In this document: in pieces, positions 55,225-64,000 of the stretch
How the letters are laid out: the number at the start of each line of letters is the position of its first letter
How positions within the stretch are numbered: the stretch's first letter is position 1
Source: Nectonema munidae
Lineage: Eukaryota > Nematomorpha > Nectonematoida > Nectonematidae
Assembly: GCA_030549495.1 (NCBI GenBank)
Contig: JAUIRK010000109.1
Coordinates: 79,501 to 143,500, forward strand
Reading direction: 5' to 3'
DNA: 64,000 nucleotides
Notes under the pieces: generated by a model
Database searches by the model: none
What the model saw: only the letters and a program-made list of their open reading frames with translations
What the model was told of the DNA's origin: nothing
Translations under genes and position numbers: made by a program

Positions 55225-55545
55225 GTGTGTTACATGGTGAATTTATTTCTTGGTCCAATGTGTTTTGATATAAATGTTTTCATATCTAGAGAATGTTGTT
55301 ATAATTGTGCTCGTTATGGCCATTGGTCTTCGGAATGTAAGAACTCATGTCTATGTTTGATATGCGAATCGCATGATCATACTTTTGAAAAATGCCCGAA
55401 CCATGATATCAAAAGGCCGAGTTGTTTTAAATGTCTAGATAAATGGGATCATCAGTCTAATATTAATAATTGTCGGCATTATATTGATTTATTATTATAT
55501 AATGGTTTGAATAAAAACATTCTTGAAATTGTAAATGAAAAATAG
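55225..55545 (+). pseudogene. retroelement fossil with CCHC zinc knuckles
   Basis: The frame carries CYNCARYGHWSSEC (a canonical CCHC knuckle), then CLICESHDHTFEKC and CFKCLDKWDHQSNINNC. Two or three knuckles in a row are typical of retroelement gag or LINE ORF1 proteins, which bind RNA. No reverse transcriptase follows. It is a fragment; age and family are uncertain. Confidence 0.5.
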
Positions 55546-55637
55546 TATTTTGATATCTCATTGTATTTAATTCTTCTTTTTTCACTAAGGTGAGATGATC
55601 ATATTAAGTCATCTATTTCAATGTTTATTTTACTTTA

Positions 55638-55990
55638 ACACTAGAAGGACCAAAATCTCATTATACCTCTAAAGACCAGAGTGCGTCAATTGACGCAGAA
55701 TTAAAGTATTCAAATTTTAGTTATATTTTTTTACGGATCAACAAAATAATTGATTTAAAAAAGAAATAAACAAATTTTATTATCATAAACTTCGTTTTTA
55801 ACAATCTTGACAAAGTCTCAAGGCACAAGTTGCACAAATCGTCTTTCCGCACTTGCCACATACTTCTTTTGTTCTATTTTGCACCCAAAAATTGCACACT
55901 TTTTACGTTCTGTATTTTTTTCATTTTTTGTTTATTGATTTGGAATTCGATTTTCAACTTTTTTAAAATTGATTAAACGACGGATGCTGT
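55638..55990 (-). mobile_element. piggyBac end with C-terminal cysteine domain
   Basis: TTAA (55,634-55,637) is followed by CACTAGAAGGACCAAAATCT and a GCGTCAATTGACGC palindrome, a piggyBac-like terminus. On the minus strand, 55,808-55,905 encodes CNFWVQNRTKEVCGKCGKTI then CATCALRLCQDC and a stop, the cysteine-rich tail of piggyBac transposases. The remainder of the transposase is not present, so only the 3' end of an element survives. Confidence 0.7.
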
Positions 55991-56256
55991 AAACTTAGCT
56001 CATCCTTGCGTTTACGTACAATATGTATAAAGAAAGCATCTAGCAGACAATTTTTCTCTTTATTTAACAAGGTGAAGAATTTTTTACATCACATGGTTTA
56101 AGCCAGAACATTTTTAAGTGTGTACTGGCCGTGATCTAGGAATTTCTTGTTCTAGTTTTTAGATTCTGAGCCAAATCTTCAGATATAATTGATACCCAAT
56201 GAGGATTTTTTGTGAAAGTCTTATAGCGCTTTTTCGATTGAAATTGGGCAGTCCTA
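55991..56256. other. spacer, nothing recognised
   Basis: No feature seen. Confidence 0.4.
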
Positions 56257-56455
56257 TGCTGACGTTGCAAAGATGGTTCTGAAAGTTCTGCTTCGATTTG
56301 CCTTTACATATGAGTGTGAGCGAGCGTTTTCCATGCTACTCGCCATTGAAATCAAATCCCGAAACGTATTGGAAGTGAGTAATGATATGAGAGTTGCATT
56401 GGCCAAAACAGAGCCAAACTGGTTTAGACAAAACAGATGCATATATTCACATTGA
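56257..56455 (+). pseudogene. hAT transposase tail
   Basis: The frame reads LLRFAFTYECERAFSMLLAI, EIKSRNVLEVSNDMRVALAK then TEPNWF and a stop. This matches the end of hAT transposases of the SCAND3/ZBED type (consensus TYLCE.GFS.L..IK...RN.L....DMRVALS). It is an isolated fragment. Confidence 0.75.
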
Positions 56456-56574
56456 TTATTTTAAATAAATAATTCTGTCATTTTTTTTTAAATAGGACCA
56501 CGAGAAAAATTTTAAAGAGATCGCCACGCAGAATTTTTTTAACATTTGTGGGTCAGGTTCAACAAAATCATTCA
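56456..56574. other. flank of the hAT tail
   Basis: GGACCACGAGAAAAATTTTA resembles the region just inside a hAT right end, but no terminus was defined. Confidence 0.3.
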
Positions 56575-56745
56575 TATATGACAAATCACTACTTATCGGA
56601 TGTAACTAAGTCTTTATCCCTAAAATGATCTCTTTTGTAAATCTTTAGGCAACCGAATTTTTGGTTGAGCCAATTCTATATTTGGTGTTCGAAAGTTAAA
56701 AATGCTGTCATCTAAACTTAAAGACCATATGGAAAGGGTTAGAAG
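56575..56745. repeat. dispersed repeat, partner of 50,625-50,880 (inverted)
   Basis: See the partner. Shared strings here are TAAGTCTTTATCCC, ATGATCTCTTTTGTAAAT, TATATTTGGTGTTCG and CATATGGAAAGGGTT. Confidence 0.65.
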
Positions 56746-56934
56746 ACTCATACACGCTAAAAATTACATGAGCATGATATTATGTATACTAAAAATTTTA
56801 ACAAAAGTGGGAAAAGATTGCCAACCAGCAAACTTCTTAGAAAAATTTAAGCATTAAATAAAACAAATATTTACGAACAAATACGCTATATATTTGATTT
56901 GTGGAATAAAGGCGGTTAACTCTTTTAGTTAGAG

Positions 56935-57745
56935 TAATCAATAGGAGTAAACCTTTCAAGCTTTAAATTATAGAGAATACTTTCTAATATAGTCAGGTGC
57001 TTTAAAAAATAATGTTGTCGCGAGTGTAGGTAAAAGAAAGGACAAAGAGCTGTCTAAAAAAGGGGGCAGAATATATAAAGATATATTTTTAAAGGCTTAC
57101 AAATACAAAAGATTCGGGTTGATGATATTGCTCAAAAATGTGGCATAGCTTAGTGAACTAGCGAAGGGAACAGATCGATCCAAAAAATTTTGAACTTTAG
57201 AATTGGACCGCGCAGACATTGGAGTTGAAGCTTCTTAGTTTGCCAGGAGGAGCTAAAAATAAAGCATGAAATAAATTTAGGCCAACATTTCTTTTATTGT
57301 TTCACAAGCATACACTCTATTTGTGTTTTCTATATTTCAGCGTTAATATAATTCTCAATTATTTTTCAGAGCAAATATTTTTTATAACACATGACTATAT
57401 TAGAGAGTATTCGCTATAATTTTTAAGCTTAAAAGGTTTATAGCATTTACTTGATCTCTTAGATTTTTTATCAGGATTACTTTGAATGTTTTTCCAATTT
57501 CCTTAAAATTTTTGTTAATAAAATCTGGTACAAATAATCTCATTATCATGTAATTTATGGCTTTTAACTTAGGAATGAAAGAGCTCATTCATATAAATTT
57601 AAGGTCTGTAGCAAATTTTTTTTCAAAAAGTTTAACATTCGATTTCTATTTAAAAGGGAACATTTTTAATTGGCGACTAAATACTTGTCAATTCAAAGAA
57701 CTGAGACCTTCAAACAATTTACTTTACAACTCAATATATAGCATT
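56935..57745. repeat. repeat region with inverted ends
   Basis: 56,944-57,000 (ACCTTTCAAGCTTTAAATTA ... TAATATAGTCA) pairs inverted with 57,388-57,450. 57,385-57,745 matches 49,745-50,340, and the left end matches 1617-1710. This looks like a MITE-like family with 50-60-bp inverted ends that is common in this genome. No coding region. Confidence 0.5.
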
Positions 57746-57748
57746 TTC

Positions 57749-57808
57749 ATTTTAAGTTCGTCTTTTTTCACTTTAAGTTCTTCCTTTTTCATTTTAAGTT
57801 CGTCCTTG
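57749..57808. repeat. three 21-bp tandem units
   Basis: Unit about TTCATTTTAAGTTCGTCCTTT, repeated three times with few changes. Confidence 0.7.
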
Positions 57809-58084
57809 TGACTTTAACATTAAATCCGTTTCAAAAGCATGTTCAAATTTAAAAAAACTAGGAACTATTTTTTCAAATTTCAAGATATTTTTACTTTAAG
57901 AAATGTAAAAAAAATAATTAAAAAAAACTCTATACTCTATATTCGTATATGCATAATTTGATAAAAATTATTAAAGACTAGGTTTATCTTTCTACTCTAA
58001 AAAGGGGAGCCAACGATATATTTAAAAAGAATAAATATTTTTTGATTTCAACATTTTTCGATTCTTTGATTATTATTTGACAAA

Positions 58085-58290
58085 TATATTATTTAAAATC
58101 GTGCAAATTGCAAAATATAGGTAATAACTTTTGTAACATCGTATGAGGTGGCAAAATATGAACAGAAAGTTTCATATTTTTTTTATTTTTCAAAGAATAT
58201 TTTTCAATTCTTTGATTACAAAATTTTATTTTGATTATTTGATAAAATATATTATTTAATATCGTGAAAAAATTGCAAAAATATAGATAA
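58085..58290. repeat. AT-rich dispersed repeat, two overlapping copies, inverted
   Basis: The reverse complement of 58,085-58,165 (CTGTTCATATTTTGCCACC, ATGTTACAAAAGTTATTACC, CGATTTTAAATAATA) matches the sequence around the hAT target at 5450-5489 plus 8120-8200. It shows what that site looked like before the insertion. A second worn copy follows to 58,290. Confidence 0.6.
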
Positions 58291-58350
58291 TCCAGGGCGA
58301 GGAAAAATTGACCCAAAAAAATTGACTTTTACTCAGAGAAAAAATTGACT

Positions 58351-58569
58351 TTATTGGCCTTTTAAAGTTTCATTGAATTGAACAACTATGAACAATGACT
58401 TTGTAATACAACAATATATAATTAATGACATTTTCTGATTTAAAATTCTATCATTTTCTAGCAGTTTTTCCAGTTTAGAAAAAGATCTTTCTACTTCTAA
58501 AGTTAAAATTTGACAATTTTGTAATTTGGGATAAGTACTCCGAGAGATTTGAGAGTTTTCCATATTCAT
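58351..58569 (-). pseudogene. hAT transposase tail, second type
   Basis: Minus-strand frame with KLQNCQILTLEVERSFSKLE then KLLENDRILNQKMSLI. The motif VERSFSKLK.LL.D.R is the dimerisation tail of hAT proteins related to ZMYM/TTF-type transposases. A fragment of a lineage different from the other hAT copies. Confidence 0.6.
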
Positions 58570-58632
58570 GATTTTATTGATTTCATTTTATTTGAATCTA
58601 TTTTCAAGATAACTTTTAACGCCACATTCGTC

Positions 58633-60345
58633 TTAACCCTATTAGTGCTGGGCAAAATTTGTCCGCTCAAGTGCTGGGGGGCGTAAAGTGCCCCACCCCC
58701 CTATTTTTCTCAGATATTAATAAGTTTTTATAAATATTTTTAATGATATTTCAACTATGCTGAATTCAGTGGTGATGTCCATTTTTTATCAAAATCAATC
58801 AAACCTGTCAAAAAATTGATTTATATTTGACAGCTCATCTCAAACAGGAACTTTTTATTTAAATAATTGTATAGTTTTTTACACATGTATACCCATTTTC
58901 AAATATGCTGAATTCAGTGGTGATATTCATTTTTTATGAAAATCAATCAAACCTGTCAAAAAATTGATCTAAATGTGACAGCTCATCTCAAACAGGAACT
59001 TTTTATTTAAATAATTGTATAAAGTTTTTTACACATGTATACCCATTTTCAAATATGCTGAATTCAGTGGTGATATTCATTTTTTATGAAAATCAATCAA
59101 ACCTGTCAAAAAATTGATCTAAATGTGACAGCTCATCTCAAACAGGAACTTTTTATTTAAATAATTGTATAAAGTTTTTTACACATGTATACCCATTTTC
59201 AAATATGCTGAATTCAGTGGTGATATTCATTTTTTATGAAAATCAATCAAACCTGTCAAAAAATTGATCTAAATGTGACAGCTCATCTCAAAAAGGAACT
59301 TTTTATCTAAATAAGTATATAAAGTTTTTTACAAATGTATACCCATTTTCAAATATGCTGAATTTAGTGGTGATATTCATTTTTTATGAAAATCAATCAA
59401 ACTTGTCAAAAAATTGATCTAAATGTGACAGCTCATCTCAAAAAAGAAACTTTTTATCTAAATAATTATATAATGTTTTTTACACATATACACCCATTTT
59501 GAAGCATGCTGAATTCAGCGGTGATATTCATTTTTTTTTATAAAAATCAATTAAAGTTATCAAAGCATTGATTTATATATGACAGCTCATCTTAAAAAGA
59601 AACTTTTTATCTAAGTAATAACATAAAGTTGTTTACACATATATACCCATTTTTAAGCATGCGTAATTCAGTGGTGATATTCATTTTTTTTTTATAAAAA
59701 TCAATCAAAACTGTCAAAAAATTGATTTATTCCAAAAAGAAAGGATCAAGCACGGTTTTTTAAATTAGAGAATTACGTTTAATAGAAAGTACGTGTAGGG
59801 CATTTTACACACATATACCCATTTTCAAGTAGACTGTGTTTACTGGTTATATTCCTTTTTTTATTATAAATATTAGTCAAACCTGACAAAATAATTTAAA
59901 TATATGTCAAAATTAAAATTTTTATTCTTTTAAAGTTTTTTATACATTTCAAGTATGCAGAATTTAATGGTAATGTTCATTTTTTATGAAATCAATAAAA
60001 CCTGTCAAAAAATCGATTAAACGTGTAAATCAATGTCAAATATATAAACATAAAAATAACTTCTACTTGCAGTATTTCTCTGGTAATTATTTTCCTAATT
60101 TATTTAATAAATCAACTTTAAGTGTTTAATTCACTCAAAATATTTCATTCTACAGTAACTTATGTAACTCGATAGGACCTCCATTTTTTGGCTACAAATT
60201 CTTTATTAGCTTGTAGTCTCTACGTCATATTATAATTTACAGTATGTAATTTTGCTATTCATTCCATGATGATCCTTTCTCGGTAGCTCTTTTTTCATTA
60301 GAAATTTATATTCTTAAATGTGTTTTCGAAAAATTTTGGAAATCA
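58633..60345 (+). mobile_element. element with an internal array of 150-bp units
   Basis: It begins at TTAA (58,633-58,636) with CCCTATTAGTGCTGGGCAAA and a GGGGCGTAAAGTGCCCC hairpin, like a piggyBac-type end. The array follows (separate entry), then a right part beginning CTACTTGCAGTATTTCTCTG (60,062). The same left and right parts enclose only two units at 43,878-44,290. The right terminus was not located; the limit given is approximate. No coding region was seen. Confidence 0.5.
58754..60010. repeat. tandem array, period 150 bp, about nine units
   Basis: The string AAATATGCTGAATTCAGTGG recurs at 58,901, 59,051, 59,201 and (one change) 59,351, exactly 150 bases apart. Worn units follow near 59,501, 59,655, 59,827 and 59,950 and one precedes at 58,754. 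The central units are almost identical while the outer ones are diverged, as expected if unequal crossing-over homogenises the middle. Each unit contains AAACCTGTCAAAAAATTGAT. Confidence 0.9.
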
Positions 60346-60350
60346 ATTTT

Positions 60351-60785
60351 GGAGACAATTTTCAGAAGTAAACCGCAAATTTGATTAACACTTATAGTTA
60401 TTTTCAAATCCTAAATGCAAAAAATGAGCCCAGAAATGAAAACAACATGATAGATTTGGTATAAAACATAAATTTTATGTAAAATTTGAATGAATGTTTT
60501 TGGAGACAATTTTTAAAAGTAAACCGCAAATTTGATTAACACTTATAGGTATTTTCACATCCTAAACGTAAAAAATGAGTCCAGAAATGAAACCAGCATG
60601 GCCGATTTAGTATAACACATATATTTCATTGTAAAATTTGAATGAATGTTTTTGTAAATAATTTTTAGAAGTAAACCGCAAATTTGATTAACACTTATAG
60701 GTATTTTCAGATCCTAAACGTAAAAAATGAGTCCAGAAATGAAACCAGCATGGCCGATTTAGTATAAAAACATATATTTTATTAG
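60351..60785. repeat. second tandem array, three units of about 152 bp
   Basis: Units start at 60,351, 60,502 and 60,654 and share AAGTAAACCGCAAATTTGAT, TAACACTTATAGGTATTTTC and AAAAAATGAGTCCAGAAATG. Units two and three are closest to each other. The sequence is unrelated to the 150-bp array before it. Confidence 0.88.
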
Positions 60786-60940
60786 ATATATTTTTGCTCA
60801 ATCAAAATTTTTATTGACATTTTCTAAAAAGTAGCCATGATTATTTGAAAAAATTAAATATATAAAGTGTTATGTGTTCCAAACTGTATATAATTATAAA
60901 TTTTCAGGGTATTATATAATATAGATCCTAAGTTATAAGG
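60786..60940. other. AT-rich spacer
   Basis: Nothing recognised. Confidence 0.4.
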
Positions 60941-60943
60941 TTA

Positions 60944-61071
60944 CCCATTAAGTCCCAATGTTCCCATCTGGGAACATAAGTAATTTCATCTTCGTCTGCT
61001 TTTTTCAATGACTTTGAATATAGATCGTCTGCGTTTTTTTAAATAGTCTGATTTCTATAGTACTTAATGGG
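60944..61071. mobile_element. small piggyBac-like MITE, 128 bp
   Basis: The ends are CCCATTAAGT and, inverted, CCCATTAAGT (perfect over 10 bases). TTAA follows on the right (61,072-61,075) and a worn TTA precedes on the left. An internal GTTCCCATCTGGGAAC palindrome lies near the left end. The layout is typical of piggyBac-derived MITEs. Confidence 0.65.
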
Positions 61072-61234
61072 TTAAAAATTGAGATAAAAAAATTATTTGA
61101 AAATACGGTACTTAATATTCCCCACCTCCCACTAAAAATTTTCTGGTACTTTTAACATTTTAAAAACAGCATATAAAGGTTGTATGATGATATGTTTATT
61201 TAGGTTAGAGGAAAAAATAAATGAATTCAATTAT

Positions 61235-63616
61235 CCCTCATACTACCCTTAAGAAAACTAACACAAACCATCCTCGGGTGAAAATTCACCCTTAGTGCAA
61301 AATAAATATAAAATTGCGAATTTTTTTTTAAATTTATTTTTATATTTAGTTAAAACACTTTTCACAGAAATATATAGCATTTTTATGTTGGCCGCATATA
61401 TAAATACCACATTTTTCACACGTTGAATAAGCCTTTCTGTCCTTGCCACTACAAAGTTGACAACGAGCGCCCCTTGATATTTTCTTTTTAATGATTCTGG
61501 CATATCGCAATTTTTATCATTTGATCCTTTTACTTTTTCAAGCAACAAAAGACATTCAGGTGTTCTTGGATTGTGTTGTCGTCTCAACATTTCATCTTTA
61601 ACAAGATCAAACCCAAGTTGTTCCAAAAACAAACGCCGTCTAAATAATTGGTTATGATTCCAGTCTTCGTTGACTTCTGTCCAGAGTATATATGCATTCA
61701 AACAAGATATATTGATGATGTTGCAAAATAATGCAAATGGCCACCTGTTAGTTTTTCTTTTCACAGAGTATGTTGCAATCATTTGATCTAAAGTGTCAAC
61801 GCCTGACTTGTTTTCATTATAAAAGGAAATAATTTCTGGAATCTTTTTTTCATTCGAACTTACGTTTTTATCATGATGCAGCGTACTTAACAGTGAGACA
61901 ACTTTATATTTTTTTGGTACGTAATGCACTAAAGTGACTTGATCAGTAAAATAGAAAACGCTGGAGAAAACCTTGGAATAACGAAGCACTTTTTTATCAA
62001 TATTTGGAAGAAATTTTTTGTTTGAACGAATTGTTCCAACTAAAGTTAATTTTTGTTTCAGCAATTTAATTGCTAGTTGATAAGTCGTAAAAAAATTATC
62101 ACACACAAGATTTCTACCTTTTAAATTTTTAACTAAATCTGTGACAACTCTTTGACCTTGATTTTTTTCTGGCATTGAATTTGGATTTTTTCCTGTATAT
62201 ATTTGTAAATTCCATGCAAAATTAGTTTGGCTATCGCACAATATCCAAATCTTTATACCATATTGGCTTCATTGGGCAACGTCCCCTAAATGACAATAAT
62301 TGTTCATCGATAGTTATAGTTTCACGAGGCACATACAAAAATTGTAAGTTATCCACCCAAGAATCCCATAAATCCCTGATAGCAGCCAATTTGTCTTTTG
62401 CTTTTCTTCTGCTTCTATCTTTCTTATCGTCAAATCGTAAAACTCTCATAATTTTTGAAAAAATTTTTTTAGACATCGTAGATCTGAAAACACTTCGACC
62501 TAAATTTTCACTCCATAAACTTTCCAAAGATTCTCCATAGGAACGTAAAACACCAGCCAAAATAAGAAGTCCGAGAAACGCTTTGAGTTTTGTTATGTCG
62601 ATATCATCCCATGCATCACGAAACACTCTTCTACCTTCAATATTGGTATAAAAAACCACTTTATTTTTCATGTTGTCAGTGAAACATACATCAAAAGCAT
62701 CTGTAAGAGAATTAATACGAGAAGCGGCAAAATTAGTAATACCAATTCGACTTTTAATTATATTTTCAGAACGATATTTTCCACGAAATTCAGGCATTTG
62801 TAAGGACCAAGTTACTAAGCCATCTTTAGAAAAAACAACTTGCGATGCATCATCATCATCTTCATAATGACTTATGTTTTCTTCGCTTGTTTCTTCATAT
62901 ACATCTTCAATTATGTCTTCCTCGGAATCAGATACAGTATCAAAGTTTTCTTCATCGATGTCTAATGGATTCATTTTTGAGTAAAAGCTAGTAAAGAAAT
63001 AAAAAAAGAAATACAACACAAACAGAAAACTAATTATGAAAATCGATTTTTCATTGTAAGAACAGTTGTTTATTACAAACTAGTGACTGAAATATTATTC
63101 TCATGAAAAAACTAAAAATCATAGGCTATCAAGCTCTGCTATGACTGAAAAATAATATTCTATGTAAAAATCAATAAATCATACATCTGTTTTGCTATGA
63201 CTGTGGAATATGATTTCATGTGAAAACTAATTAGCTATACACTATTATGCTTTACTTCGATTAAAAAATACAATTTTGTAAGAAAAATACGTCTATCACG
63301 TTTTTTTATTGAGTAATTTTTCACACATAAATATACTAAAATATATTTTTTTACATAAATATGTATTATAAGGTTTTTGTAAACTTATGTTGTTGAATTT
63401 TTTATGCGTTGTTGAATTTCACCCAAAGACATGGAAAGTAACTTTTTTATTAGAGAACTCTTCTTTTATTTCTAAAGTAAAAATTACCCTTTATGTTTTT
63501 AGTTATGTTAAATATTAAAATATTCAAATTTATAGTAAAATCTTTTGACTAATTTATGCATGGTGTGCTTTTAAAATTCAAAATGGGTGAAATTTCACCC
63601 AAAGACCGTATGAGGG
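61235..63616 (-). mobile_element. nearly full-length piggyBac element, 2.38 kb
   Basis: The right side has TTAA at 63,617-63,620 preceded by an end that reads, inverted, CCCTCATACGGTCTTTGGGT. The left end is CCCTCATACTACCC (61,235) preceded by TTAT, one change from TTAA. Both sides carry a GGGTGAAATTTCACCC-type hairpin motif close to the end (63,586-63,601 and 61,274-61,291). The length and layout are those of autonomous piggyBac elements. A single transposase gene fills the minus strand. Confidence 0.88.
61346..62974 (-). pseudogene. piggyBac transposase, complete in extent, two frame changes
   Basis: I chose the ATG at 62,974 (MNPLDIDEENFDTVSDSEED), because the acidic start typical of the family follows it directly; an earlier ATG at 63,019 adds a hydrophobic run. 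Recognisable parts are KLKAFLGLLILAGVLRSYGE, SRRKAKDKLAAIRDLWDSWV and ETITIDEQLLSFRGRCPM. Then comes a small deletion with frame change near 62,260, and YGIKIWILCDSQTNFAWNLQ (first Asp), NLVCDNFFTTYQLAIKLLKQ (second), KSGVDTLDQMIATYSVKRKT (third) and NRWPFALFCN. Near 61,490 a second frame change precedes the cysteine tail CQLCSGKDRKAYSTCEKCGI then CGQHKN and CEKCF, ending at TAA 61,346. All three catalytic aspartates are visible. It is a recent but broken copy. Confidence 0.9.
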
Positions 63617-63642
63617 TTAAAACTTTTAAGTAATAAATGAAA

Positions 63643-64000
63643 ATTTTAATTCAAATCGAAAAACCTTTTAAAACACTTTTCATGTAAAGAAAGATTACAT
63701 TGTGTGCAATATTTTTTAGTTTTTTTTACAGAAGCTACACCGAGGTTGGGTATTTCTTGAAGCAACATAATGATTTCCAGGTGCAAATCGGATTTAATCT
63801 GGAACCTTATTCTTCATTATTTTGTTTTTTGAAGGCTGTTCTTTGTTTTTTATTCGCAATGTTAGAATAAAGATAAGATAACGTTATTTTTCTTCTAAAA
63901 TTGAGCAAGAGATATTTTTTCATCTTTGTGGGAAATTTGATAGAGCCTCCATGAGTTCCCTAAAGCTATGTCTATCATCTGAGTGAAAATTGGCGACTGC
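63643..64000 (-). pseudogene. second piggyBac transposase tail, continuing off the window
   Basis: Minus strand from the right edge, in shifted frames: MIDIALGNSWRLYQISHKDE and KISLAQF (the late core, where family members have DVALVNSWLLYR), then QEIPNLGVASVKKTKKYCTQ with CNLSLHEKCFKRF and a stop near 63,648. This is the cysteine tail of a piggyBac transposase of a PGBD type different from the neighbour. The neighbouring element lies just beyond its stop. Confidence 0.7.

Noticed and set aside
57557-57811. 84-codon open frame ending in repeated FFTLSSSFFILSSSL
   Set aside because: Explained by three 21-bp tandem units and a dispersed repeat, not a gene.
1-64000. CRISPR arrays, operons, prokaryotic mobile islands
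   Set aside because: Exon-intron structure, AATAAA signals and eukaryotic transposon families throughout; tandem repeats have no spacer pattern.

Overview
The window is AT-rich animal DNA dominated by transposable elements, with a few spliced host genes between them. The short 55-bp intron, GT-AG splice sites, AATAAA signals and the mix of hAT, piggyBac, pogo and FDTT-type elements suggest an arthropod. The style resembles a parasitic copepod such as a salmon louse, but that is an inference from general appearance. No bacterial-type operon, CRISPR array, rRNA or tRNA gene was seen.

Left part (1-27.7 kb): a pogo/Tigger-type transposase runs off the left edge on the minus strand. The main host gene is on the plus strand: the 3' half of an ANKRD11/ANKRD12-type gene, read as six exons from 4916 to 27636 with compatible phases, a stop codon and a poly(A) signal. 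The ankyrin-repeat exons must lie outside the window. Its introns are packed with elements: a hAT relic with a pogo-like MITE inside it, a 2.6-kb hAT with perfect 8-bp target duplications, an unclassified element with G-rich ends, another hAT, two worn piggyBac copies, and a hAT carrying retroelement fossils.

Middle part (27.7-47.8 kb): AT-rich spacer; a composite piggyBac relic invaded by hAT sequences; a paired repeat; one broken copy (36.0-37.8 kb) of a multi-exon protein family that I cannot place in a transposon superfamily; a small Sp-type zinc-finger gene on the minus strand with only two fingers; and hAT relics, one of which (46.7-47.8 kb) has perfect target duplications.

Right part (47.8-64 kb): a probable minus-strand host gene for a small membrane protein (two phase-matched exons and a poly(A) signal); a second copy of the unclassified family (53.4-54.9 kb) sitting between two pieces of a retroelement-like zinc-knuckle region; a piggyBac end; an element with an internal array of about nine 150-bp units, which has a two-unit relative at 43.9 kb; a second 152-bp tandem array; and a nearly full-length piggyBac (61,235-63,616) that still shows its three catalytic aspartates and a cysteine-rich tail. 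Another piggyBac tail runs off the right edge.

The host genes appear independent of one another. The elements are best read as layers of insertion, several of which can be ordered by who interrupts whom.
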